A stretch of DNA of 64,000 bases from Bryobacterales bacterium (GTDB lineage: Bacteria > Acidobacteriota > Terriglobia > Bryobacterales > Bryobacteraceae): contig JADLCT010000075.1 of NCBI GenBank assembly GCA_020847045.1, positions 1 through 64,000 on the forward strand. Reading direction: 5' to 3'. The notes beneath the pieces are model-generated. The model was given only the letters and a program-made list of their open reading frames with translations, searched no databases and was not told the origin of the DNA. Of the stretch, positions 26,286 through 34,901 are shown piece after piece; position 1 is the first letter of the stretch; every line of letters starts with the position of its first letter. The translations under genes and the position numbers were made by a program.

Positions 26286-27464
26286 GTGCATTACACTAGT
26301 CACATCGTGGCGTTGCGGAACCTGAGGAACATTTCGCGCCGGGAGTTACTGGCGGCGTTTGCGGCGGCTCCGGTGGGAGCCAGAGCGGCGGAGTTGCCCG
26401 TGGCGCCCGTCGCGGTGGCGCGCTGCGGCAGCTATGCGGAAGATCAGGCGGCGCTGCTGCGAGGGATGTTCGATCAACTGGGCGGGCTGGGCGCGCTGGT
26501 GAAGAACAAGACCGTGACGGTGAAGCTGAACCTGACGGGAAGCCCGGCGTTGCGGCTGCAGGGCAGGCCGCTTGGGTCCACTCACTATTCGCACCCGGCG
26601 CAGATTGGCGCGTTCGTGCGGCTGCTGGGCGAGGCTGGGGCGCGCCGCATTCGTCTGGTGGAGAGCGGCTACGGCACGGCGGGACCGCTGGACGAGTACA
26701 TGCTGGACTCGGGATGGAACGTGCGGGCGATCCGCAACGCCGCGGCGAACGTGGAGCTGATCAACACGAACGGGCTGACGGGGAAGGGCCGCTACGCGCG
26801 CCGGAAGGTGCCGGGGCGCGGCTTTGTGTTCCCCAGCTACATGCTGCATCCGGCGTATGACGAAACCGATGTCATGGTGTCGATGGCGAAGTTGAAAGAC
26901 CATGCGACGTGCGGCGTGACGCTGGCGATGAAGAACATGTTCGGCATTACGCCGGCGTCGATTTACGGCGACGATGCCGGTTTGGACGATCCCAACGAGC
27001 GCCCCACCAAGGGCCGCGTGGATGTGTGCCATACGGGCAAGCGGCAGCCGGCGCGCATTGCCGAAGGCGAGTTGCATCCGGCGGGGAGCCGCGAGCAGGG
27101 TTACCGCATGCCGCGCATTACGGCGGAACTGGTGGCGGCGCGCCCGGTGGACATCTCGATCATCGACGGCATTGAAACCATGGCCGGCGGGGAAGGTCCG
27201 TGGATTCGCGGCCACTGGCGGGGTGCTCTGCGCGCGGTGAAGCCCGGAATCATGGTGGTGGGCACGAACCCTGTATCCACGGACACGGTGGCCACGGCGC
27301 TGATGGGCTACGATCCGCGTGCGCCGAAGGGCCAGGGAGCGTTTCGCGATTGCGACAACACGCTGCTGTTGGCGGAAGAGATGGGAATCGGATCGGCGGC
27401 ACTGAAGCGCATTGAAGTGCGGGGCGGCCGCATCGAAGACCTGATGTTCCGGTTCACGGCGTAG
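26286..27464 (+). CDS. DUF362 protein with Tat-like signal
   Basis: A GTG start gives 392 residues; a start a little downstream is equally possible. NISRRELLAAFAAAPVGARA resembles a twin-arginine signal. DUF362 features follow: VTVKLNLTG, GAFVRLLGEAGARRIRLVES, VMVSMAKLKDHATCGVTLAM (about residue 200), KNMFGI, and DISIIDGIETMAGGEGPW. The ferredoxin domain of some homologues is absent. The family is uncharacterised, found with exported redox or cell-surface systems. Translation is probably coupled to the preceding gene. Confidence 0.8.
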   Translation: MHYTSHIVALRNLRNISRRELLAAFAAAPVGARAAELPVAPVAVARCGSYAEDQAALLRGMFDQLGGLGALVKNKTVTVKLNLTGSPALRLQGRPLGSTHYSHPAQIGAFVRLLGEAGARRIRLVESGYGTAGPLDEYMLDSGWNVRAIRNAAANVELINTNGLTGKGRYARRKVPGRGFVFPSYMLHPAYDETDVMVSMAKLKDHATCGVTLAMKNMFGITPASIYGDDAGLDDPNERPTKGRVDVCHTGKRQPARIAEGELHPAGSREQGYRMPRITAELVAARPVDISIIDGIETMAGGEGPWIRGHWRGALRAVKPGIMVVGTNPVSTDTVATALMGYDPRAPKGQGAFRDCDNTLLLAEEMGIGSAALKRIEVRGGRIEDLMFRFTA

Positions 27465-27485
27465 GGAGCCTGATCGGAAACCCGG

Positions 27486-28331
27486 ATGCCCTGGCACACA
27501 GCGCCGTTTCACAGCTCCCTGCCGAAGCTCACGCCCCTGGCGGCGCTGGATATTCTCGTCACCGCGTTCCTGATCTACCAGTTCCTGATGATGGTGCGCG
27601 GGCGGCGCGCGGCGCATGTGCTGGCGGGCATTTTCGTTTTGCTCGTGCTCTACCTGGTTTCGGTGAACCTGGGTCTGGAGATGCTGCGGAGCCTGCTGTC
27701 GACGCTTGCGCCGTATACGGCCTTCGCCGTGATCGTGATGTTCCAAAGCGAGATCCGGCGGGCGCTGGCGCGGCTGGGGCGGCATCGCTGGCTGCAATGG
27801 AGCAGCAATTTGCAGCGGCGCGACTTCGCCGAGGAGATCCTGCTGGCGATGGAGTATCTGTCGTCCAAGAAGACCGGCGCGCTGATTGTGCTGGAGCGCG
27901 ACATGGGTTTGCGCACGTTCGTGGAAAGCGGCGTGGCCATGGATTCCATCGTGTCGCGCGACGTGCTGCTGGCCATTTTCCAGCCGGGCGGTGCGATGCA
28001 TGACGGGGCGGTGATCATTCAGGGAGACCGGTTGTCGGCCGCCGCCTGCTTCCTGCCGTTGAGCGTAAACCCCGCGCTGGCTTCCACCATGGGCACGCGG
28101 CACCGCGCGGCCATTGGCATTACGGAGGACACCGACGCGCTGGCCCTGGTGGTGAGCGAGGAGACCGGGCGCATCTCCGTGGTGGCCTTCGGCGCGATCG
28201 AGAGCGGATTGACGGCGAGCCAGGTGAGGACGCGTTTGGACCGCCACTTTGGCTGGAGCGGCGCGCGCGCCGAACCGGAGCGGGTACCCGACGGGTTGAA
28301 CGATCACGGCGAGGAGACCGATCACGGATGA
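27486..28331 (+). CDS. cdaA: membrane diadenylate cyclase CdaA
   Basis: A 281-residue protein with three N-terminal membrane segments (LDILVTAFLIYQFLMMV, VLAGIFVLLVLYLVSV, TLAPYTAFAVIVMF) and a DAC catalytic domain containing the two signature motifs: DGA in AMHDGAVII (about residue 175) and RHR in MGTRHRAAIG (about 205). It makes c-di-AMP from two ATP. It overlaps the ybbR/cdaR gene by 4 nt, and glmM follows, the arrangement known from Firmicutes where CdaR and GlmM regulate CdaA activity and link it to cell-wall precursor supply. Confidence 0.95.
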   Translation: MPWHTAPFHSSLPKLTPLAALDILVTAFLIYQFLMMVRGRRAAHVLAGIFVLLVLYLVSVNLGLEMLRSLLSTLAPYTAFAVIVMFQSEIRRALARLGRHRWLQWSSNLQRRDFAEEILLAMEYLSSKKTGALIVLERDMGLRTFVESGVAMDSIVSRDVLLAIFQPGGAMHDGAVIIQGDRLSAAACFLPLSVNPALASTMGTRHRAAIGITEDTDALALVVSEETGRISVVAFGAIESGLTASQVRTRLDRHFGWSGARAEPERVPDGLNDHGEETDHG

Positions 28332-28987
28332 AGGACCTCCTGTTCGGCCACTGGCATTGGAAGGCCATCTCGCTCGCCCTGTCGGGCGTGCTGTGGATGG
28401 CCACGGTAGGCGAGCCGGAAAGCAGCACGTCGCTGACTGTGCCGGTCTACTATCAGAACTCGCCGCACGATCTGGAGATCACTTCGTCCGTCATTGACCG
28501 CGTGCGTCTTGAGGTGCATGGACCGTCGAGCAAGCTGAACCAGCACTCGATGTCGAACGCCGCCGTCGTGGTGGACCTGACGGGCGTGACGCGTCCGGGC
28601 GAGCGGACCTTCCCGCTGGATCGCGCCACCATAGCACTGCCGCCGGGCGTCCAGGTGGATCACGTCGCGCCACCGCAGGTGCGTCTGCTGTTCGAGCGCC
28701 GCGTGCGGAAGGAGGTGCCCGTGATGGCGCGCGTGGGCGTGCAGCCGCCGCAGGGGTATGAGGTGGTCGCCTTGAGCGTGGTGCCGCCGCGGTTGAGTGT
28801 GGAGGGTCCCGAGAGCAGCATGGAAAGCCTGACGGCGGCGGAGACCGATGCGCTGGATCTGAGCGGGGTGACCGGCCGCGAGGTGATTCCCGCGCACGCC
28901 ACGCTGGACGATCCACAGGTGCGTTTCCTCGGGCAGCCGCGCGTGGCCGTGCAGGTGGAAGTGCGGAAGGCCGGCGGCGGCAACTGA
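28328..28987 (+). CDS. cdaR: YbbR-domain CdaA regulator CdaR
   Basis: A 219-residue protein anchored by one N-terminal span (HWKAISLALSGVLWMATVG), followed by YbbR-type beta repeats: LTVPVYYQNSPHDLEITSSV, RVRLEVHGPSSKLNQ, and VARVGVQPPQGYEVVALSVV, with GPESSMESLTAAETDALDLS. Fewer repeats than the four of many Firmicutes CdaR proteins. The domain lies outside the membrane and is expected to modulate the cyclase. Overlaps cdaA by 4 nt, 9 nt before glmM. Confidence 0.9.
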   Translation: MKDLLFGHWHWKAISLALSGVLWMATVGEPESSTSLTVPVYYQNSPHDLEITSSVIDRVRLEVHGPSSKLNQHSMSNAAVVVDLTGVTRPGERTFPLDRATIALPPGVQVDHVAPPQVRLLFERRVRKEVPVMARVGVQPPQGYEVVALSVVPPRLSVEGPESSMESLTAAETDALDLSGVTGREVIPAHATLDDPQVRFLGQPRVAVQVEVRKAGGGN

Positions 28988-28996
28988 ATCGGAGGA

Positions 28997-30370
28997 ATGA
29001 TGGCAAGGCAACTATTCGGCACCGACGGCATCCGCGGTGTGGCGGGCGAGTATCCGCTGGACCGCGCCTCGGTGTACGCGGCGGGGCTGGCGCTGGGCCG
29101 TTGGGCGGGCCGGCACGGCGTGGAGTCCGGAGCCGCGCAGGTATTGATCGGGATGGACACGCGCGAAAGCGGACCATGGATTACCGGGTGCCTGGCCGCG
29201 GCGCTCAGCGAGTGCGGCGTGACGGTGCGCTACGCCGGTTTGATCACGACGCCAGGCGTGGCGTACCTGACCCGCACCGGACCGTTTGCCGCGGGCATCA
29301 TGGTGTCGGCTTCGCACAATCCTTACCAGGACAACGGCATCAAGGTGTTCGGCCACACCGGCTACAAACTGCCCGACGAGGTGGAGCACTCGATTGAGGA
29401 GACCATCTTCGAACTGCTCGCCGCGGGCGTGACGCCATCGGAGCGCGTGTTGGAAGCGGAGCAGGCACTGGATGAGGAGTACCTCGCCCACCTCTGCGCC
29501 ACACTGCCCGGCGGAGCTCGCATGCCCGATAGGCCGCTGCGGATTGTACTGGATTGCGGGCATGGCGCGGCGGCGCATCTGGCGCCGGCGCTGTTCCGCA
29601 GACTGGGCGCCGAGGTGGACGCTCGCAATGTGACACCGGACGGCCGCAACATCAATCTCGATTGCGGAGCGCTTCATGTGGACCAATTGTCGCGGCTCGT
29701 GCGCGAGACCGGCGCGGACGCCGGGTTCGCCTTCGATGGCGACGCCGACCGCTGCATTGCCGTGGCGCCTTCTGGCCGCATCATCGACGGCGACATGATG
29801 CTGATGGTCTGCGGGCGGCGCCTTAGGGACGCCGGGCGGCTGGCTGCTACCGATGGCGCGCCCGCCGTGGTGGCGACGATCATGTCGAACCTGGGCCTGG
29901 AGCGCGTGTGCGCGCGCGAAGGCATCCGTCTGGTGCGTACGCCGGTGGGCGACAAGTATGTGCTGGAGGAGATGATCCGCCTGGGGGCGATCATCGGCGG
30001 CGAACAGTCCGGGCATGTGATCTTCCGCGACTTCGCCACGACGGGCGATGGGATGCTCTCGGCGCTGCGGCTGGTGGATGCGGTGATCTCGTCGGAGCGG
30101 ACACTCGACGAGTTGACGGCCGATTTCGTGAGCTTCCCGCAAACGTTGAAAAAGGTGAAGGTGCGTTCCAAGCCTCCGTTGGAGGAGGTGCCGCCGGTGC
30201 ACGCCGAGATCGCCAGAACCGAGCGCGAGTTGGGCGAAGACGGGCGCATCGTGGTGCGGTATTCGGGCACCGAACCGGTGGCGCGCGTGATGATCGAGGG
30301 GCCGTCGCAGGAGGTCATCGAGACGCACGCCGAACGGATCATTCAAGCGATTCATCAGGCCCTGGGATAA
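28997..30370 (+). CDS. glmM: phosphoglucosamine mutase GlmM
   Basis: A 457-residue mutase interconverting glucosamine-6-P and glucosamine-1-P for UDP-GlcNAc synthesis. Motifs: LFGTDGIRGVAGEYP (residues 6-20), active-site phosphoserine loop MVSASHNPYQDNGIK (about 100-114), metal loop FDGDADRCI (about 244-252), sugar loop GGEQSGH (about 333-339) and phosphate loop VRYSGTEPVARVM near the C-terminus. In the cdaA-cdaR-glmM operon it is also a direct negative regulator of CdaA in Firmicutes; whether so here is inference. Confidence 0.96.
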   Translation: MMARQLFGTDGIRGVAGEYPLDRASVYAAGLALGRWAGRHGVESGAAQVLIGMDTRESGPWITGCLAAALSECGVTVRYAGLITTPGVAYLTRTGPFAAGIMVSASHNPYQDNGIKVFGHTGYKLPDEVEHSIEETIFELLAAGVTPSERVLEAEQALDEEYLAHLCATLPGGARMPDRPLRIVLDCGHGAAAHLAPALFRRLGAEVDARNVTPDGRNINLDCGALHVDQLSRLVRETGADAGFAFDGDADRCIAVAPSGRIIDGDMMLMVCGRRLRDAGRLAATDGAPAVVATIMSNLGLERVCAREGIRLVRTPVGDKYVLEEMIRLGAIIGGEQSGHVIFRDFATTGDGMLSALRLVDAVISSERTLDELTADFVSFPQTLKKVKVRSKPPLEEVPPVHAEIARTERELGEDGRIVVRYSGTEPVARVMIEGPSQEVIETHAERIIQAIHQALG

Positions 30371-30379
30371 GCTGTGGAC

Positions 30380-31279
30380 ATGCGCTGGCTGGCCGCATTG
30401 GCTCTGATGACCGGGTTCGCCGCGGGGCCCATGGCCGCCGCCGGACCCACCTACGCGAACGTGGCGTATGGTCCGCACGAACGCAATGTTCTCGACTTTT
30501 ACCGCGCCGCCGCGGACAAGCCCACGCCAGTGGTGGTGTTCCTGCATGGCGGCGGCTTCGTGCATGGCAGCAAGGATCAGTTGAACGCGGCCATGCGCGA
30601 CCGCCTCTTGCGGGCGGGAATCTCCGTGGCCGCCGTGAACTACCGCTACGCCACACAGGCCAGCTTTCCGGCGCCAATGATGGACGGCGTGCGCGCCATT
30701 CAGTTCTTGCGCTGGAAGGCGGGCGAGTGGAACATCGACGCGCGGCGTATTGGCGCGATGGGCGGCTCGGCCGGCGCCTGCATGGCGCTGTGGATCGGCT
30801 ATCACGATGAGTTCGCCCGGCCCGGCGCGAGTGATCCGGTGGAGCGCGAATCCTCGCGGCTGGCCGTGATGGCCGTCGCGGGCGCGCAGACGACGCTGGA
30901 GTTGGATGTGATCGAAAAGCTGATCTCACTGTCCGCGGCGCGCCATCCATCCGGACCCGCTTTCTTCGGCGTGCCGTTCTCGGAAGCGGGCAGCGAGCGG
31001 GCGCGCAAGATCTACCGCGCCGCCTCGCCGGTGACCTACCTTTCCAAGGATGATCCGCCGGCCTGGCTCTATTACAGCGATCCCGACGTGAACATTCCCG
31101 CCGGCGCAAAGCCGGGCACGGGCATTCATCATCCCCGCTTCGGACACTATCTGCGCGCGCGCTGCGCCCCGCTGGGACTGGTGTGCGAGGTGCGCGAGGC
31201 CAAGGACTTTCAGGACACCAGCGGAGTGGCCCAGGAGCAGTTTGATTTCCTCCGCCGCCATTTGCTGGCGGCGCGCTAG
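30380..31279 (+). CDS. secreted alpha/beta-hydrolase (HSL/BD-FAE-like esterase)
   Basis: The ATG at 30380 (an in-frame GTG lies 6 nt earlier) gives 299 residues with signal peptide (MRWLAALALMTGFAAGPMAA). The oxyanion motif FLHGGGFVHGS (about residue 55) and nucleophile elbow GGSAGACMA (about 132) mark a hormone-sensitive-lipase-type carboxylesterase; candidate acid and base are SDPDVN and HHPRFGHY near the C-terminus. It starts 9 nt after glmM, so it may be transcribed with the c-di-AMP operon. Substrate unknown. Confidence 0.85.
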   Translation: MRWLAALALMTGFAAGPMAAAGPTYANVAYGPHERNVLDFYRAAADKPTPVVVFLHGGGFVHGSKDQLNAAMRDRLLRAGISVAAVNYRYATQASFPAPMMDGVRAIQFLRWKAGEWNIDARRIGAMGGSAGACMALWIGYHDEFARPGASDPVERESSRLAVMAVAGAQTTLELDVIEKLISLSAARHPSGPAFFGVPFSEAGSERARKIYRAASPVTYLSKDDPPAWLYYSDPDVNIPAGAKPGTGIHHPRFGHYLRARCAPLGLVCEVREAKDFQDTSGVAQEQFDFLRRHLLAAR

Positions 31280-31311
31280 GCCTGGCAGCGGCGTGCGGCT
31301 ACACTGGTGTC

Positions 31312-31815
31312 ATGAAGTTTGCACTGGGCTTGTGCCTGTTGACCGCCACTCTGGCGCACGCGGAACCGGCGGGCGGTTTGAGTTGGACCGCGCCGGCGGG
31401 CTGGAAAGAGCAGCCTGCGCGCGCGATGCGCGCCGCCACCTACGCCGTGCCGAAAGCCGCGGGCGACGCCGAGGACGGCGAGTGCGCCGTGTTCTACTTC
31501 GGAGCTGGACAAGGCGGCGCCGTACAGGCGAACATCGAACGCTGGTACGGTCAATTTGAAAGCTCCGCGAAGCCTCCCGCTCCTCGCGCGGGCAAGGCGG
31601 GCAAGTACAAAGTGACCTATGTGGAGCACTCCGGGACTTACAGATCGGGTGGTCCCATGATGGCGGCTCCGCCAGTGAAGAAGCCGGGCTTCCGCCTGCT
31701 GGGCGCAATCGTGGAAGGGCCGCAAGGCAGCGTGTTCTTCAAACTGACCGGCCCGGCCAAGACCGTGGCCGCGTCGAGCGCGGCATTTGAGAAAATGATC
31801 TCGGCCATTCGTTAG
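31312..31815 (+). CDS. small secreted protein of unknown function
   Basis: A 167-residue protein with signal peptide (MKFALGLCLLTATLAHA). The mature part (LSWTAPAGWKEQPARAMRAA through ECAVFYFGAGQGGAVQANIE and KTVAASSAAFEKMISAIR) has the layout of small secreted proteins common in acidobacteria and planctomycetes: an opening 'WTAPAGWK' strand, a central WYGQF helix, and a C-terminal helix. No catalytic motif is seen. Confidence 0.7.
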   Translation: MKFALGLCLLTATLAHAEPAGGLSWTAPAGWKEQPARAMRAATYAVPKAAGDAEDGECAVFYFGAGQGGAVQANIERWYGQFESSAKPPAPRAGKAGKYKVTYVEHSGTYRSGGPMMAAPPVKKPGFRLLGAIVEGPQGSVFFKLTGPAKTVAASSAAFEKMISAIR

Positions 31816-31889
31816 CGCGACCTGGGAGTCCGTTCGCGCAAGGGCGCGCCGTGCGCCACCACCAGTTGATTTCGCCAGGAGGTTCCGCG

Positions 31890-33086
31890 ATGCGGCTGAC
31901 GGTATTGCTACTGTGTACGCTCCCCTTGTGCGCGGCCGATTGGCCACAGTGGAGAGGCATCCAACGCGACGGGACATCGCCCGAGACAGGTCTGCTGAAG
32001 GCGTGGCCGGAGGGCGGTCCGAAGCTTGCCTGGAAAGCAACCGGGTTGGGCGAAGGGTATTCGTCATTCTCCGTGGCCGGTGGACGGCTGTTCACGCAAG
32101 GACAACGCGACGGAGTGCAGTATGTCATGGCCTTCGACGTCAACACGGGACGCAAGCTGTGGGAAACGGCCAACGGACGCGCCTATGAGGAGCGGCGTGG
32201 CAACGGTCCGCGCGGCACGCCCACCTTGGATGGCGAACGCGTGTACGCGCTGGCCGCCGACGGTTCGCTGGCTTCCCTGGAAGCGGCGACAGGCCGGAAA
32301 CTCTGGGGCTTCAACATCGTGACCCGCTATGCGGGCGAGGTTCCGCATTGGGGCATCAGTGAATCGCCGCTCATCGACGGCGCGCGTGTGATTGTGCAGC
32401 CCGGCGGATCGGGCGCCTCCATCGTGGCCCTGGACAAGATGTCAGGGAAAGAGGTGTGGAAGTCGCCCGGCGACGGCGCGGCTTACTCCAGCGCGATCGT
32501 GGCGCAGGTGGGCGGAGTGAAGCAGTTGTTCCACTTCACCAGCACGGCCGCCGTGGGCGTACGCGCCGACAATGGCGAGCCGCTGTGGCGCTATGCGCAG
32601 GTGTCCAACCGCACGGCCAATATCGCCACGCCCATCTACCGCAACGGCCACGTCTTTTATTCCTCGGACTATGGCACGGGCGCGGCGCTGCTGAGACTCG
32701 ACGGCGACGCCGCTGGCAAGAGCGCGCAGGAGGTGTACTTCACGCGCGAGATGCGGAATCACTATTCGAGTTCGGTGCTCGTGGGCGAACACCTCTATGG
32801 TTTTTCCAGTACCGTCTTGACCGCGATGAAATTCAACGATGGCGCCGTCGCGTGGCGCAACCGCAGCGTGGGCAAAGGGACAGTCATCTATGCGGAGGGG
32901 ATGTTGTACTGCCAGGGAGAGAACGGGACGATTGCGCTTGTGAAGGCCACGCCGGCCGGCTATGAAGAGGTTTCGCGGTTTACGCTGGCGATTGGCGGTT
33001 ATCCATTGTGGACCCTGCCTGTGATCGCCGACGGACATCTGTACGTCCGCGATCAGGATACGCTCTACCGGTTTCGCATTCGTTGA
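31890..33086 (+). CDS. secreted PQQ-like beta-propeller protein
   Basis: The ATG at 31890 follows AGGAGG (about 31877) and starts a signal peptide (MRLTVLLLCTLPLCAAD). The 398-residue product opens with WPQWRGIQRDGTSPETGL, the hallmark of secreted outer-membrane-BamB-like PQQ propellers, and has repeated tryptophan-docking motifs such as TGRKLWETANG, TGRKLWGFNI, SGKEVWKSPG, NGEPLWRYAQ and AVAWRNRSVG. No PQQ-dehydrogenase catalytic Asp/Ca site is obvious, so a binding or scaffold propeller is more likely than an alcohol dehydrogenase. Confidence 0.88.
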   Translation: MRLTVLLLCTLPLCAADWPQWRGIQRDGTSPETGLLKAWPEGGPKLAWKATGLGEGYSSFSVAGGRLFTQGQRDGVQYVMAFDVNTGRKLWETANGRAYEERRGNGPRGTPTLDGERVYALAADGSLASLEAATGRKLWGFNIVTRYAGEVPHWGISESPLIDGARVIVQPGGSGASIVALDKMSGKEVWKSPGDGAAYSSAIVAQVGGVKQLFHFTSTAAVGVRADNGEPLWRYAQVSNRTANIATPIYRNGHVFYSSDYGTGAALLRLDGDAAGKSAQEVYFTREMRNHYSSSVLVGEHLYGFSSTVLTAMKFNDGAVAWRNRSVGKGTVIYAEGMLYCQGENGTIALVKATPAGYEEVSRFTLAIGGYPLWTLPVIADGHLYVRDQDTLYRFRIR

Positions 33087-33388
33087 CGGCGGCCAGAGCA
33101 GACACAGCAAAGGGGCGGTTAGCTCATTCCTCGCCTGGCTGGAGACCGTGTTGACGCCATCCGTTGCGCATCAACTGCGCTGGCCATTCCGGCCGTTTCC
33201 GGTCGTGCACGGCTCCTACTCAACTACTCCACTCGACTGCTTCACTCCACAATGCCAGGCGCGGTGAGGACCGCCCCTCTGAAAGCCCGGTTCTATGTTT
33301 CCTGGCCTCCTTTTCACCCTCATTGTGGACCCGGTCCGGCATTCTGTCAACCCCCAAAAATGAATCGGACTGATGTGCACCGTCCGCC
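33087..33388. other. 302-bp convergent intergenic region, no gene recognised
   Basis: Between the convergent PQQ-like and DUF1080-like genes. Short open frames here (for example 33164-33373) have compositions unlike neighbouring proteins and no recognisable domain. GGGGCGGTTAGCTCA at 33112-33126 resembles a tRNA 5' end but the rest does not fold as a tRNA. No T-tailed hairpin was found. It could be a worn insertion-element scar. Confidence 0.4.
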
Positions 33389-34036
33389 CTATTTTATTGG
33401 TTCTCCCGTAATTTTTACGTTGCGAAACGAGCCCATGTCGAAGAAGCTGCCGATGCCGAACTTCCCCGCCCCCAGGCTCAGATCCACGGCGCGCATCGAC
33501 GGCGATGTCCGGCCATCGACGAACACCTCGACCATGCCCTTGGCGCCGTCATAGACGAGCCTCACTTTGTGCCAGCCGTCATCCGGCAGCGAGGCCGGAC
33601 CTTCGCGCGAAGAGATGCGCACGCGCTCGCCGCCATACACGTGAAAGATGCCGTTATGCACCACCTGCTCGGCGGCCGTGTCGACGGAAAGATGCGCGTA
33701 GTTGAAATGGCCGGGATCCTTCCAGGCATAGGCGATCATGAGCGAGGTGCGGCGGCTGCGCGCCGAGGCGGCTTCCTTCTTTACTTCGAGTTCGATGACG
33801 CCCCGGAGGAAATCGCCGGTTTCGGCGACGGCGAACTGCGACGGACGGCGGGGCTGCAGCGAGGGCCGGGGGACGATGAGGTCCAAAACAGGAACGCCTT
33901 CTTTTGTTTCAAGCTTCCAGTCCGCCGCCAGCGGCACGCGCCATGTGTAGCCAAACGCCTCGATGCGCTCCGGCGGCGGAGCCTGAGCGCTGGCAAGGCA
34001 AAGCGTGAGCAGAAACAGGGGCAGCAGGCGCGTCAT
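33389..34036 (-). CDS. secreted DUF1080-like (concanavalin-fold) protein
   Basis: The start at 34036 gives a signal peptide (MTRLLPLFLLTLCLASAQA); an upstream in-frame ATG at 34048 is possible. The 215-residue product has a jelly-roll pattern typical of DUF1080/LamG-type domains: FLRGVIELEVK, DPGHFNYAHLSVD, WHKVRLVYDGAKGMVEVFVDG (shown in part), and a final GKFGIGSFFDMGSFRNVKI strand. Such domains bind or hydrolyse glycosides (3-keto-disaccharide hydrolase family). Catalytic residues cannot be assigned. Confidence 0.78.
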   Translation of the reverse strand: MTRLLPLFLLTLCLASAQAPPPERIEAFGYTWRVPLAADWKLETKEGVPVLDLIVPRPSLQPRRPSQFAVAETGDFLRGVIELEVKKEAASARSRRTSLMIAYAWKDPGHFNYAHLSVDTAAEQVVHNGIFHVYGGERVRISSREGPASLPDDGWHKVRLVYDGAKGMVEVFVDGRTSPSMRAVDLSLGAGKFGIGSFFDMGSFRNVKITGEPIK

Positions 34037-34092
34037 GCTCACAAGCATAGCGGGAATCGCGTGGCGGTTGCGGGCGTGCGGCGCGAGCGGCG

Positions 34093-34890
34093 TCAGTGCG
34101 CTGGCTTGCCGTGGCCGGCCGGTTTGGGCGCGGGTGGTGCGCCGGTCTCCGCCGCCGGCGCGGCGGGCGGATCCATGTACTTCACAATGACCGAGACGCG
34201 GCGGTTGGACGGGTTCAAAGGATCCTCCGAGACGCGCAGCTTACGGTCGGCGAAGCCTCGCACCTGGGCCACCTGTCCGTTCCGCAGGCCGTGAGTCTCC
34301 ATCAGGCGCCGGGCGGAGTTGGCGCGTTCGGAGGAGAGCTCCCAGTTTGTATAGGAGCCGTCGCCCGCGAAGGGTTTGGAATCCGTGTGGCCTTCGATCA
34401 GCAGGCTGTTGGGCAGGCCCCCGAGCTGTTCGGAGAGCATACTGAGCAGCACCTCGCCGCTGGCGCTCGGCTTCGCGCTGCCGCTTTCAAAAAACATGCC
34501 CTGCTCGGTTTCCAGCAGTTCGATGCGCAAGCCTTCGCCGGTGACGGTCATGGCGACCTGGTCTTTGAGTTGCTGGAAGTCGGGCATCTTTCGCATGGCC
34601 TGTTCCAACTGGTCTTTCAGGTTGCCCATATTGTCCCGGCTGATGTTCAGCGCGTCGCCTTGCCCGGCCGAGGCGCTGCCGGTCTGCTTCCCCGCTCCGT
34701 CGGGATCCTTGAAGTAACCCGCCACGGCCTCTTTGATTTTTTCGTTGCTGTTCATCAGCCACATCACCATGAAGAAAGCCATCATGGCTGTGACGAAGTC
34801 GGCGTAGGCCACCTTCCAGGCGCCGCCGTGATGGCCGCCATGGCCCACCTTCTTCTTGATGACAATAATTGGCTGCTTCTCTTCTTCCAT
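34093..34890 (-). CDS. motB: flagellar motor stator protein MotB
   Basis: The ATG at 34890 gives 265 residues. A single span near the N-terminus (AYADFVTAMMAFFMVMWLMN) contains the Asp that binds protons in MotB proteins. The C-terminal OmpA-like peptidoglycan-binding domain is clear (ESGSAKPSASG, LIEGHTDSKPF, NWELSSERANSARRLME, ADRKLRVSEDPLNPSNRRVS). It follows motA with an 11-nt gap. The stator couples proton flow to rotation of the flagellum encoded further along. Confidence 0.95.
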   Translation of the reverse strand: MEEEKQPIIVIKKKVGHGGHHGGAWKVAYADFVTAMMAFFMVMWLMNSNEKIKEAVAGYFKDPDGAGKQTGSASAGQGDALNISRDNMGNLKDQLEQAMRKMPDFQQLKDQVAMTVTGEGLRIELLETEQGMFFESGSAKPSASGEVLLSMLSEQLGGLPNSLLIEGHTDSKPFAGDGSYTNWELSSERANSARRLMETHGLRNGQVAQVRGFADRKLRVSEDPLNPSNRRVSVIVKYMDPPAAPAAETGAPPAPKPAGHGKPAH

Positions 34891-34901
34891 GGCTGGTCCC
34901 G

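Noticed and set aside
26346-28325. 659-residue open frame on the minus strand
   Set aside because: Antisense to DUF362 and cdaA genes, with Arg/His/Gln-rich composition; a shadow of real genes.
33112-33185. tRNA-like start GGGGCGGTTAGCTCA
   Set aside because: Only the acceptor/D-arm start resembles a tRNA. No anticodon or T-arm with GTTCGA follows and no cloverleaf can be drawn.
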